A DNA stretch of 64,000 nucleotides from Clostridium_AD sp050717515 (GCF_050717515.1 NZ_JBOITL010000032.1:310001-374000), one strand, 5' to 3'; shown: positions 9,381 to 17,566, counted from the stretch's first letter. Notes: a model not told the origin generated them from the letters alone. Numbers and translations are program-made.

Positions 9381-10649
9381 CTATGCTAGCTTCTTAAAAA
9401 CCACTGTAAACTTTATACTTTCATTTTCAATACTTTGGACAAAAAATTTACCTCCCATTTTTTCAACCCCTGCCTTTGCTATTGGTAATCCTAATCCAAA
9501 GCTACCGTTATTGGTTCTAGATTTATCTATTCGATAGAAACGATCAAAAATGTGGGTTAAGTGTTCCTCCGTGATTCCTTTACAACTATTTTCCAGAGTA
9601 AAAATTGCACCTTGCTTCGATTTCATCAGACAAGCACAAACACTTCCCTTTTCACTTGTATATTTCATTGCATTATCAAATAATATCAATAAAATCTGTT
9701 TTATGACTTCGTAGTTTCCTAAAACAATAATATTAGATTCAATTTTTTCTTTAAAATCAATGTTTTTATCAAACAAATAAGCTTCTATTTCTATAATTAC
9801 TTCGTTTACAACATCACTTATGTTAATTTTATCCAAAAAAAATTTTATATTTTCTTCGTCAGCCTTTGCAAGAGACAGAAGATTTTTAATCAAATTCTCC
9901 ATTCGCTCAGTTTGAGATAAAATGTTTTTTGTCCATTTAATAACTTCCAGCGGATATTCCTTGTTTGCCAATACAGCATCCACGTTTGCATTAATAATAG
10001 CAACGGGTGTTTTTAATTCATGGGAAGCATCAGATATAAATTGCTTTTGTTTTATTAACGAAGTTGATATGGGTTTAATAGCATTATTTGCAAATACAAA
10101 ACTAATGCCAAAAATTATAACTAGAACAACAGCACCTACAATGAAGAAAGTAATCAACAGCTCATTTAGAACAGTATAGCTGTCTGTGACATCTAAAAAC
10201 GAGATTCTTTTTTGTGTTATTGTTTTACCAATAGTATTATCAGCATTAATTGATGCCTGAACAGTTTTATTTATTTTATATATCCAACGTCTATCTAAAA
10301 GCCTTACCATTCCAATTTCCTTGCCTTCTTTATTTACTATTTGAAGGGCTTGCTTATATACATCAGAGGGCAACTTAAGAGAAGATTGAGCTTTTGTAAT
10401 ATTACCATTATTATCCATTAAAAGAGAAAATGAAGTATAATAATCAGTAGTTCCTATAACTGCTACGGTTTTAGTATTTGTTCCATCCGAAAGCATTTCT
10501 TTAGTGGCAATACTTTTAATTTTCTCATAATTTTGCTTTTGTATATTTGAATCAGTTGTCGTATAAATAACAAAAAAACACGCTAAAACAATAACCGAAA
10601 TAATGGTCATATTCCATAGCATAAACTTATTTCTTAATTTTATCAGCAT
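9381..10649 (-). CDS. Sensor histidine kinase
   Basis: A membrane sensor that autophosphorylates on His210 in FISDASHELKTP. Transmembrane segments at about 12-30 and 165-187 bracket an extracytoplasmic sensor region of about 130 residues. The HATPase domain follows, with NAMKYT (N-box) and SFGLGLPIAK (G-box). Length (422) is normal for an OmpR-partner kinase. It overlaps the end of the response-regulator gene by seven bases, so the two are translationally coupled. The signal is unknown. The upstream co-oriented gene encodes a secreted Asp-box protein that could be the target or part of the sensing. Confidence 0.92.
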   Translation of the reverse strand: MLIKLRNKFMLWNMTIISVIVLACFFVIYTTTDSNIQKQNYEKIKSIATKEMLSDGTNTKTVAVIGTTDYYTSFSLLMDNNGNITKAQSSLKLPSDVYKQALQIVNKEGKEIGMVRLLDRRWIYKINKTVQASINADNTIGKTITQKRISFLDVTDSYTVLNELLITFFIVGAVVLVIIFGISFVFANNAIKPISTSLIKQKQFISDASHELKTPVAIINANVDAVLANKEYPLEVIKWTKNILSQTERMENLIKNLLSLAKADEENIKFFLDKINISDVVNEVIIEIEAYLFDKNIDFKEKIESNIIVLGNYEVIKQILLILFDNAMKYTSEKGSVCACLMKSKQGAIFTLENSCKGITEEHLTHIFDRFYRIDKSRTNNGSFGLGLPIAKAGVEKMGGKFFVQSIENESIKFTVVFKKLA

Positions 10650-11329
10650 ATAATTTTCCCATAAACCAGTTTATAACCAACCCCTCGAATAGTCTGTATG
10701 CTTACTTCGGAATTAAGTTGTAAAAGCTTTTTGCGAAGAAAAGAAACATAAACCTCTGCATAGTGATCATCGGCTTCTGAATCAAAACCCCATACCTTTT
10801 CAATTATTTTATTTTTCGAAAGAGTTGAATTTTGGGTCTCAATAAATAATTCTAAAAGTTGACTTTCTTTTAGTGTTAGTTTAAATGATTTTTTACCGCA
10901 ATATATAATCAATGTATGGGGATTTACTTCTACATCCCCATAAGACAATGCGTTACTAGGCATAAGTTCTCCTTTTCTTCTGGAAAGCACACGAAGCCTA
11001 GCCAATAGTTCATCTGTTTTAAAAGGTTTAGTAAGATAATCATCAGCACCACAATCTAGTCCAATTACTTTATCCTCAGTTTCGCTTTTTGCTGTAAGTA
11101 ATATTATTGGTATAGGCAATGCTTTTTTACGAATCTCTTTTAGTATGGAAATTCCATCCATTTTCGGAAGCATAATATCTAGAACAATTATGTCATAAAT
11201 CCCCGAAAGAGCAAAATCCAAACCAGATTCTCCATCACAAACTACATCTGCTGTATAGTTATTTTTTCGTAATACATCCGATAAAGCATCAGCCATTTGC
11301 CGTTCATCTTCAACTATTAAAATCCTCAT
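10643..11329 (-). CDS. OmpR-family response regulator
   Basis: Receiver domain (residues 1-115) with the acidic pair in VEDER and phospho-acceptor Asp51 in IIVLDIMLPKMDG. A C-terminal winged helix follows, ending in TIRGVGYKL, the typical OmpR/PhoB finish. I chose the ATG at 11329, not the more distal in-frame start at 11347, because GGGAGGG lies five bases before it and the protein then begins MRILIVEDE like its relatives. It partners the kinase that follows. A 13-base inverted repeat lies 22 bases upstream of the start. Confidence 0.93.
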   Translation of the reverse strand: MRILIVEDERQMADALSDVLRKNNYTADVVCDGESGLDFALSGIYDIIVLDIMLPKMDGISILKEIRKKALPIPIILLTAKSETEDKVIGLDCGADDYLTKPFKTDELLARLRVLSRRKGELMPSNALSYGDVEVNPHTLIIYCGKKSFKLTLKESQLLELFIETQNSTLSKNKIIEKVWGFDSEADDHYAEVYVSFLRKKLLQLNSEVSIQTIRGVGYKLVYGKIIC

Positions 11330-11350
11330 AAAACCCTCCCATAGCACCTA

Positions 11351-11389
11351 AAGTGCCTAAAAACCGAAAATAACGATTTTTAGGCACTT
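11351..11389 (-). promoter_or_regulatory. Perfect 13-base inverted repeat upstream of the response regulator
   Basis: AAGTGCCTAAAAA (11351-11363) and its complement (11377-11389) flank a 13-base spacer, between the secreted-protein gene and the response regulator. Read on the minus strand it could be a weak terminator or attenuator, although no clean T-run follows. It could equally be an operator for autoregulation. Confidence 0.55.
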
Positions 11390-11439
11390 GGGGCAGATTA
11401 CTGAATATTAAACATTACATCAGTATTAATATTGATATA

Positions 11440-12051
11440 TTATTTAAGCTTACCTGGTAATTCTGTTACCCAAGTTTTACCGCCATCTGTTGAGTAGACT
11501 ACTTTATTAGTTTCAGCGTCTATTTTAGCCATAATGCCATTGTCAGCTATATCAGAAGGATTCAACTGTTCTACTACACTTGTACCATCAGCTAAAACTT
11601 TAATAACCTCCATTTTACCTGTATTTTCTGTTGCACTTTTGTCTTTCAAACCCTGAGGAGCATTTTTGGACCAAGTTTTACCGCCATCTGTTGAGTAGAC
11701 TACTTCATTAGTTTCAGCATTTATTTTAATCATAATGCCATTGCCAGCCATATCAGAAGGGTTCGCCTGTTCTACTACAGCTGTACCATCAGCTAAAACT
11801 TTGTACACCATTTTACCTGTATTTTGTGTTGCATTTTTGTCTTTCAAACCTTGAGGAGCATTTTTGGACCAAGTCTTGCCATTATCCACTGAGTAACTTG
11901 TTTCGTTAGTTTGAGTGTTTACTCTAGCAATAGCACCAACCTCTTCAGTGTTTGCAGCAAATGCACAGGTGTTTGCAAATGGAGTTAGCCCTATAGCTAA
12001 TACCGTTGCTCCACATGCAATGACTTTAATTACTTTCTTTTTACAATTCAT
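11440..12051 (-). CDS. Secreted protein with three Asp-box (BNR-like) repeats
   Basis: An extracellular protein of 203 residues. A signal peptide (residues 1-32, ending near TCAFA) is followed by three copies of a repeat of about 66 residues. Each copy carries an Asp-box turn of the form S-x-D-x-G-x-T-W, at residues 54-61, 120-127 and 187-194. The first two boxes are followed by the phrase SKNAPQGLKDK. Each repeat also holds a VLADGT and NPSD segment. Asp boxes are known from sialidases and other beta-propellers, but three are too few for a closed propeller and no catalytic residues of sialidases are seen. The repeats are nearly identical at DNA level, which points to recent duplication. The gene lies directly upstream of a co-oriented two-component system. 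Confidence 0.75.
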   Translation of the reverse strand: MNCKKKVIKVIACGATVLAIGLTPFANTCAFAANTEEVGAIARVNTQTNETSYSVDNGKTWSKNAPQGLKDKNATQNTGKMVYKVLADGTAVVEQANPSDMAGNGIMIKINAETNEVVYSTDGGKTWSKNAPQGLKDKSATENTGKMEVIKVLADGTSVVEQLNPSDIADNGIMAKIDAETNKVVYSTDGGKTWVTELPGKLK

Positions 12052-12154
12052 ATTTATTCCTCCTTGTATTATTATAATTTTTTTGGTAAGTGGCCACCTT
12101 ACAATATTAATTATAAATGTGATACCTCAAATCTACCTCAAAGGAGTTTATCTA

Positions 12155-12285
12155 CTAAAGCATGAAATATGCTACTATTAATTCTATTATATACATCAGC
12201 ACATCTAATTGGACAAAAGCAAGTGATAATGGGAATGCAAACAACACAAGCCCTGTAAATTTATCCTTACTTTGTATAAAAATAC
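12155..12285 (-). pseudogene. Possible relic of a membrane-protein C-terminus
   Basis: The minus strand carries about 40 open codons without a start, ending at a stop at 12155-12157. They encode two hydrophobic stretches, one of which reads GLVLFAFPLSLAFVQ. This is unlike random intergenic DNA and may be the last helices of a lost membrane protein. The parent family was not identified. Confidence 0.3.
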
Positions 12286-12423
12286 AGTTACAACTTAATC
12301 ATTAGAAATATTATACCATCCCATCTTTTTTTTACAAACTAATAATCATAAAATTTTTATTTTACAGTATATTATTAGTTTTTCGTTGTAAACATGCCAG
12401 TTAGTGCCCCTAATACCAATGTC

Positions 12424-12466
12424 CCATTGAAAAGAAACTATTTTAACTTAAGTTTCTTTTCAATGG
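12424..12466. terminator. 16-base perfect inverted repeat, terminator-like
   Basis: CCATTGAAAAGAAACT at 12424-12439 is repeated inverted at 12451-12466 around an 11-base loop. It lies between the divergent secreted-protein gene and the FMN riboswitch promoter. Neither side has an intact gene ending here, so it may be left over from a lost gene. Confidence 0.5.
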
Positions 12467-12486
12467 TTATAATTTGATTTTTTGGT

Positions 12487-12515
12487 TTGACAAAGGATAA
12501 TGTGAATGGTATATT
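12487..12515 (+). promoter_or_regulatory. Sigma-A promoter of the ribB leader
   Basis: TTGACA at 12487-12492 and TATATT at 12510-12515 have an exact 17-base spacer. They lie about 20 bases before the FMN aptamer. Confidence 0.75.
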
Positions 12516-12535
12516 AATAATAAAGTTATATAAAG

Positions 12536-12650
12536 TATCCTTCAGGGTTGGGTGAAATTCCCTATCGGCGGTATAGCCCGCAAGCCGTAAGGCAGATTCG
12601 GTTAAATTCCGGAGCCGACAGTATAGTCTGGATGAAAGAAGGTGAATGCA
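12536..12650 (+). ncRNA. FMN riboswitch (RFN element)
   Basis: The conserved RFN blocks appear in order: TTCAGGGTTGGGTGAAATTC, then CGGCGGTATAGCCCGC, CCGTAAGGCAGATTCGG, TTCCGGAGCCGACAGTATAGT and CTGGATGAAAGAAGG. Binding of FMN is known to close a downstream terminator in such leaders. Here a strong terminator follows at 12691, so control is probably by transcription attenuation of ribB. Confidence 0.95.
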
Positions 12651-12690
12651 ATTATACGTAGTTTTTATTATGTATATTTGTTGCGTTCTC

Positions 12691-12723
12691 AAATCCCCTT
12701 AAGGCTGCTTAAGGGGATTTTTT
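12691..12723 (+). terminator. Attenuator terminator of the FMN riboswitch
   Basis: AAATCCCCTTAAG and its complement (12691-12703 and 12708-12720) with a four-base loop are followed by Ts. This is the expression platform of the riboswitch. Confidence 0.88.
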
Positions 12724-12965
12724 GTGGTGTAATTTAGGAAAATGTGTTAAAAATAAAAACTAACTTTATTACATAATGATCAGTGATCAAGCCATCATTA
12801 TATAATCAAAAAAGTTAATTTGTAGATAACTGTTTAACATATACAAAATAGACATGCTAGTGTGATATTGCAGTCATAGCCAAATTCCACAGAAAGATAA
12901 TACACATACAGTATAAAACTTTAGGTGCTTTATGTAAAATTTATTATAATTTGGAGGGGTTTTTA

Positions 12966-13604
12966 ATGAATGAATCACTATTGAATCAATTTGGTAATAA
13001 TTTACAACGCGTAGAAAAAGCATTGGGTATTCTTAAACAAGGTAAAGGTATAATTCTTGTTGATGATGAAAATCGTGAAAATGAAGGAGATCTTATTTTT
13101 CCTGCTGAAACACTTACTGTGCCTCAAATGGCTATGTTAATTAGAGAATGCAGCGGTATTGTTTGTCTCTGTTTAACAGAAGATAAAATTAAAGAGTTAA
13201 ATTTACCTCAAATGGTTCCTAATAATACATGTAAATATGAAACTGCATTTACTATTTCAATTGAAGCTAAAGAAGGCGTAACTACAGGAGTTTCCGCTGC
13301 TGATAGAGTTACTACAATTCTTACTGCTGTAAAAGATGACTGTAAACCTGAAGATTTATGTCACCCTGGTCACGTTTTTCCGCTTTGTGCACGTACAGGA
13401 GGGATTTTAGTTAGACGTGGACATACAGAAGGTACTGTTGATCTTATGCGTTTAGCAGGACATAAACCAACAGGAATTTTGTGTGAACTTACAAATGCTG
13501 ATGGAACAATGATGAAATTGCCACAGATAATTGATTTTGCTAAAAAACATGATATGACTGTTGTTTCTATAGAGGATATTTTTGAATATAAACAAAATAT
13601 GTAA
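12966..13604 (+). CDS. ribB: 3,4-dihydroxy-2-butanone 4-phosphate synthase, stand-alone
   Basis: Converts ribulose 5-phosphate to dihydroxybutanone phosphate and formate in riboflavin synthesis. The acidic loop DDENRENEGD (residues 33-42) binds the metal, and GHVFPL plus RRGHTEGTVDL complete the active site. Length (212 residues) and sequence style resemble monofunctional proteobacterial RibB, not the RibBA fusion common in clostridia. I chose the ATG at 12966 because GGAGGGG lies eight bases upstream; an in-frame TTG at 12951 has none. The gene lies 243 bases beyond the attenuator of the FMN riboswitch and has its own terminator, so it is a one-gene flavin regulon unit. The other rib genes are not in the window. 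Confidence 0.95.
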   Translation: MNESLLNQFGNNLQRVEKALGILKQGKGIILVDDENRENEGDLIFPAETLTVPQMAMLIRECSGIVCLCLTEDKIKELNLPQMVPNNTCKYETAFTISIEAKEGVTTGVSAADRVTTILTAVKDDCKPEDLCHPGHVFPLCARTGGILVRRGHTEGTVDLMRLAGHKPTGILCELTNADGTMMKLPQIIDFAKKHDMTVVSIEDIFEYKQNM

Positions 13605-13615
13605 GTTGCTAAAAT

Positions 13616-13652
13616 TAAAAACCATCATAGGTTTATTCCTGTGATGTTTTTT
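13616..13652 (+). terminator. Intrinsic terminator after ribB
   Basis: CATCATAGG pairs with CCTGTGATG (13623-13631 and 13638-13646, one mismatch), followed by six Ts. Confidence 0.8.
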
Positions 13653-13769
13653 ACTATTTATTTTAATGTCCATTATAACTCAAATCTATGGGATACTGTA
13701 TGTTATGCAATGCCCAAATAAATAAGTGATTTTAAAAATATACTAAATTATTGGGGGAGGAGATAAAAA

Positions 13770-14396
13770 ATGATTAAATTAATAATTTTTGATTACGATG
13801 GTGTAATAGTAGATTCATTTCCTACTGTTTACGATATATATAAAACTATAGGAAATAAACTTAATGTTAAAATTCCTGATGCAATTGACGAATTTAGAAA
13901 GTCATATGGAGCTAATTTTAGTGAATGTTACAAAAATCTTGGCATGGACATAGATGAACAAAAAAAAGCTATGAAAATCTTTGGGGAAGAGATTGGAAAT
14001 CAAAATCCAGAAATCTTTTATGGAATTAAAGATGTTTTAAGTTGGGCAAATACTTATTACAATTTAATCTTAATATCTTCAAATTATACAAAAGAAGTTA
14101 TACAAAAGCTTATAAAGTATAATATATACAAATATTTTTCTTTTATAGATGGTAATTGTACAACCGACAAATCTAAAAAATTTAAACTTATACTTGAAAA
14201 ATATAAGCTTAAAACTAATGAAGTGATAGTAATTGGTGATAGATTATCTGATTATAGTTCTGCAATAGAGGCTAAGATTGAACATATAATTTTAGTTGAA
14301 TATGGTTGGGGATATGACAGAAGTAAATATCCTAATAATAAATTTGTAATAAATGAGCCAATTCAATTAATAGATGCTATTAAAAAAATCGGCTAG
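13770..14396 (+). CDS. HAD-superfamily phosphatase
   Basis: A cytoplasmic phosphohydrolase of 208 residues. Motif I is IIFDYDGVIVDS, with nucleophile Asp8 and acid Asp10. Motif II is LILISSN, motif III the lysine region near TTDKSKKFK, and motif IV VIGDRLSDYSSA. The helical cap between motifs I and II places it with phosphoglycolate-phosphatase-like enzymes (HAD type IA). GGGGGAGGAGAT precedes the ATG. An APH-type kinase gene begins 57 bases after its stop codon, so kinase and phosphatase may act on related small molecules. The substrate is not known. Confidence 0.83.
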   Translation: MIKLIIFDYDGVIVDSFPTVYDIYKTIGNKLNVKIPDAIDEFRKSYGANFSECYKNLGMDIDEQKKAMKIFGEEIGNQNPEIFYGIKDVLSWANTYYNLILISSNYTKEVIQKLIKYNIYKYFSFIDGNCTTDKSKKFKLILEKYKLKTNEVIVIGDRLSDYSSAIEAKIEHIILVEYGWGYDRSKYPNNKFVINEPIQLIDAIKKIG

Positions 14397-14453
14397 TAAT
14401 TATAGCACTATATTATTCAGATGAATAATTTATATTGGGGAGATAAAGATATA

Positions 14454-15440
14454 ATGGAGCTTAATAATAAGATTATAAACGCGTGTTTGGAACGCTATGG
14501 AATAAGCAGAAACAGCCTAAAAAAGCTTATAAGTCATCAAAATATTGTCTACAGTTATTATAAAGACAATAAAGAATATATTCTTAGAGTTTCAAATAGT
14601 AAAAGAAGAAATTTAAAGTTCATATATGGAGAATTAGATTGGATTAGTTTCTTATCTGATAATAAAGTTTCTGTGTCTAGTGCAATAGAATCTCTTAATG
14701 GTAAACTAATTGAAGTTGTAACTGTAGATGGCAATGATTTTTTTATAACAGCTTTTAAAAAAGCATATGGTATATATGCAAAAAAACAATATAGAAATAA
14801 AGAATTATTTAAAAATATGGGAAGACTCACAGGTGAAATGCATAACTTATCAAAACAATGCAATTTAAATAAAAAATATTTTCATAGACCTCAATGGTAT
14901 AATTCAAATTTATTAAATTACATAAACGTGACTGTTGACAAAAGTGAGACGATTATATATAAAGAGTTTTATAACACATTAGATGAATTAAATCAATTAC
15001 CTAAGAATTATTCTTCATACGGAATTATTCATTCTGATATTCACTTTAAAAATTTTAACGTTTCTGATAATGTAATAACATATTTTGATTTTGATGATTG
15101 TGAATATGGTTGGTTTGTAAATGATATTTCTGTTCAATTATTTTATTTTTATGTAGAAAACTATGATTCTAATGAAAAAGAAAAAGATGCAAGATGCTTT
15201 ATAAAATATTTTTTAGAAGGTTATAACAAGGAAAATCATTTAGACAATTATTGGATTACAAAATTGCCATTGTTTTTAAAATTAAGAGAAATAATAATGT
15301 ATTCAATGCTATATAATTGGAAAACTTTTGATAGTTGCAGCCCATGGGTAAAGAAATATATGATTTACAGAAAAGAATGTATAGAAAATAAAAAACCACT
15401 TATAGATTTGGATTTTTCTAAATTGTGCCATGAAAAATAA
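14454..15440 (+). CDS. Aminoglycoside-phosphotransferase-fold kinase
   Basis: A small-molecule kinase of the APH/choline-kinase fold. The catalytic loop IIHSDIHFKNF carries the catalytic Asp and the metal-binding Asn. The following YFDFDDCEYG supplies the DxD metal Asp. N-terminal ATP-binding strands include YILRVSNSK. The ATG at 14454 is preferred because GGGGAG lies ahead of it; an in-frame ATG at 14421 has no ribosome site. Relatives include homoserine-kinase-type ThrB2, CotS-like spore proteins and antibiotic kinases. No feature separates these, so no substrate is given. It follows the HAD phosphatase gene on the same strand. Confidence 0.78.
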   Translation: MELNNKIINACLERYGISRNSLKKLISHQNIVYSYYKDNKEYILRVSNSKRRNLKFIYGELDWISFLSDNKVSVSSAIESLNGKLIEVVTVDGNDFFITAFKKAYGIYAKKQYRNKELFKNMGRLTGEMHNLSKQCNLNKKYFHRPQWYNSNLLNYINVTVDKSETIIYKEFYNTLDELNQLPKNYSSYGIIHSDIHFKNFNVSDNVITYFDFDDCEYGWFVNDISVQLFYFYVENYDSNEKEKDARCFIKYFLEGYNKENHLDNYWITKLPLFLKLREIIMYSMLYNWKTFDSCSPWVKKYMIYRKECIENKKPLIDLDFSKLCHEK

Positions 15441-15489
15441 TACTTTTTATAAGACTAATTTATTTATAATGCTGATGATAACAATCTAA

Positions 15490-15660
15490 ACAAAATATTC
15501 AATAGCGTCTGAAATAATTAATGATGAAAAAGACTTTGTTGAATGGCTTAAAACCAGAAGATATAAAAAGAAAATTGAGAGTTTGATATTTAAGGAAGAT
15601 ATGGAGGTGGATTTCAAAGATGAAGAAGTCGATGAAACTGGCGACTTCTTAGGATTTTAA
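15490..15660 (+). pseudogene. Relic C-terminus of an unrecognised protein
   Basis: A 56-codon open stretch without a start codon ends at the stop at 15658-15660. It is strongly charged and protein-like (DFVEWLKTRRYKKKIESL, then FKDEEVDETGDFLGF). It is probably the remaining 3' end of a truncated gene. The parent family is not recognised. Confidence 0.4.
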
Positions 15661-15670
15661 AATTATTTGA

Positions 15671-15795
15671 CGTACTCCTCTTAGTGATGAAAACATTAGT
15701 CAAAGAGGTAAAAGTAGCTCAAATTCAACTAAATATCAATGCAAAGAATGTAAAAAGATAACAAATATACGCCCATCAAACATAATATATATGCA
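15671..15795 (+). pseudogene. Relic with zinc-ribbon motif, perhaps transposase-derived
   Basis: An open plus-strand stretch without a start, preceded by an in-frame stop codon. It encodes NSTKYQCKECKKITNIRP, a CxxC zinc-ribbon half typical of the N-terminal part of several insertion-sequence transposases. It runs into the antisense of the next gene without a transposase catalytic region. No terminal repeats were found, so this is only a fragment. Confidence 0.4.
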
Positions 15796-16584
15796 TTACG
15801 TATTAACACAACTTCTAATTATGCTCAAATTCTGTCTTTTTTTCATAAATAAATCTTTATTAAATATCACTACAAATAAACAGATTACTGTTAAAACAGC
15901 TACAAATGCTGTAAATCCTTCCGCAGTTAATCGTCCTCTTAAGAGGAACTGATTAGTTGTATTTATTGAGACATGCCAAATCGTCATGAGTAATAGATTT
16001 CCATCTGTTTTGTAATATACCCACGTCATTAAAATAGACAGTTCCATTGCTGACACTATAAATATTAAAAATCCAAATATGCCAAGATTAAAAGACATAT
16101 GCCAAAATCCCCATAAGACACCAACGATTAGTGTACTAATAAAAGGAGTATGTTTTTTCCCAAGCGTTGGGAGTAAAAAACCACGCCACCCTATTTCTTC
16201 AAACATACACCCAAATACCATGGCAACTATATTTGCTATGTGAAATGTAATTGACCCTTCCCATGGATGATATGAAAGACCAAAAAAAGATAAAACTCCC
16301 GCAGTCAAAGCAACTGAGGTTATTGATATTACTAAAATCACCGGAATCCATTTCGAATTTTTTTCAAAAAGAGAAAAAGACTTTTTAATTTTTATCCATA
16401 CATCTCTATTCTTTGTAATAATGTATATACTAAGCACAGCCAATGTTGGTGCTAACTGTGGAAATGATATCGAGTAGTCACTAACCTTACTTAAAACATT
16501 TTGCGGAACAAGTAATACGCCACTAATTACAAGAACAAAAATGTAATATAAAACTGCTGGATACTTTTCAATCGTTTTTCGCAT
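15796..16584 (-). CDS. CPBP-family intramembrane metalloprotease
   Basis: A multi-pass membrane protein with about seven helices. The three CPBP (Abi/Rce1-like) motifs are present: EEIGWRG (glutamate pair and Arg), FWHMSFN and WHVSINT, whose His and Asn complete the active site. Length (262 residues) is usual. The ATG at 16584 is preferred over the upstream 16641 because AGGAGA sits four bases before it. Known members process prenylated proteins or protect producers from their own bacteriocins. No bacteriocin gene is visible beside it, so its role is open. Confidence 0.85.
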   Translation of the reverse strand: MRKTIEKYPAVLYYIFVLVISGVLLVPQNVLSKVSDYSISFPQLAPTLAVLSIYIITKNRDVWIKIKKSFSLFEKNSKWIPVILVISITSVALTAGVLSFFGLSYHPWEGSITFHIANIVAMVFGCMFEEIGWRGFLLPTLGKKHTPFISTLIVGVLWGFWHMSFNLGIFGFLIFIVSAMELSILMTWVYYKTDGNLLLMTIWHVSINTTNQFLLRGRLTAEGFTAFVAVLTVICLFVVIFNKDLFMKKRQNLSIIRSCVNT

Positions 16585-16850
16585 ATTATCTCCTTTCAAC
16601 CTTAGTTCCTTAATTGTTCTGTAGTTATCAGCTACATTCAATACAAGAAATATTTAGTTCATATTTCCTATAATTGTGTAGTAAATTATAGTTTACTTAT
16701 ATACTAATTGTAACATAATTTTCAAGTATAAGGGATTAAAACATCTAAAAATTGGTTCTCTACCTTTGTAAGTAGCAATCCCTGTGTGTACATATAATGT
16801 TTTTGTTATTTATCATCTTTAAAAAATTGTAATCCCGTAAATCAGTAAAG

Positions 16851-17087
16851 GTAATTCATAGTTGTGGTCCTTATATATTGTTTCCTCACTCCATGTCAGG
16901 AATTGAAGTAATTTACTGGGTTAAACAGTATCCTGAAGAAATTTATAATATTATTGGTCTTGATATGAGAGTACCCGAAATCTATGATTCTAATGATAAA
17001 TCAAACAATATATCAAAATTAGGCTTACTTGGTAAGTCTAATTCGCATCATCAAAGGTTAAAGTTAAATGTTATCTATTCCTTTTAG
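16851..17087 (+). pseudogene. Alpha/beta-hydrolase gene fragment
   Basis: The nucleophile elbow of an alpha/beta hydrolase survives: GPYILFPHSMSGIEVIYW, then EIYNIIGLDMRVPE. No start codon with a ribosome site, no oxyanion strand upstream and no catalytic His downstream remain. Stop codons interrupt the frame on both sides. This is the middle of a decayed gene about 80 codons long, overlapping the end of a minus-strand gene. Confidence 0.6.
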
Positions 17088-17384
17088 TTTTAAAGCAACT
17101 CTTAATTGTGCTTTTAAATCCTCACTGATATTATTATTTTTATTAACCATTATATAAATTTTTCTTATCTTATCACTTTGTACTTGATTATAAGCAGTTT
17201 TAGGTAGTTTGTTAATATTTGAAATATAGTTATGGACTCCTTCATCCGTTAAATTTTTTATAAAAACACTATTATATTTATCTGTTAGCTTGTAATAATT
17301 TTTTCTGACCATATAAAATTTCGTCGTTAAATAGGTAAATATGGCTGTAAACGGCACCAATAATCTAATTATTACTTTCCACAT
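17064..17384 (-). CDS. Small protein with N-terminal membrane segment, unknown
   Basis: The family is not recognised. The 106 residues begin with a hydrophobic stretch (about residues 3-20) that looks like an uncleaved signal anchor. A basic, polar domain follows, with DEGVHNYISNINKLPK near the middle. AAGGAGAT lies seven bases before the ATG, which supports a real gene. No neighbour on the same strand is close enough for an operon. Confidence 0.55.
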   Translation of the reverse strand: MWKVIIRLLVPFTAIFTYLTTKFYMVRKNYYKLTDKYNSVFIKNLTDEGVHNYISNINKLPKTAYNQVQSDKIRKIYIMVNKNNNISEDLKAQLRVALKLKGIDNI

Positions 17385-17520
17385 ATTTTATATCTCCTTT
17401 TTATAAATAAAATTAAACCCTTAACCAATTATCCAATTAATAAAGATATGAACTATGTCCATGGCTTTGGTTGTTTTTATCAATAATCCTTACAGTAATC
17501 TTATTTCATCTTAAATAACA

Positions 17521-17558
17521 ATTGTTCATCAATTGTATTTTTGCGATAGATGAACAAT
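17521..17558 (-). terminator. Inverted repeat, possible minus-strand terminator
   Basis: ATTGTTCATC (17521-17530) and its complement (17549-17558) flank an 18-base loop. On the minus strand a T-rich stretch follows. It lies directly after the tiny reading frame at 17567-17656. Confidence 0.4.
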
Positions 17559-17566
17559 AATATGTC

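Noticed and set aside
12438..12692. 84-codon minus-strand frame
   Set aside because: It covers the FMN aptamer in antisense; the conserved RNA explains the sequence.
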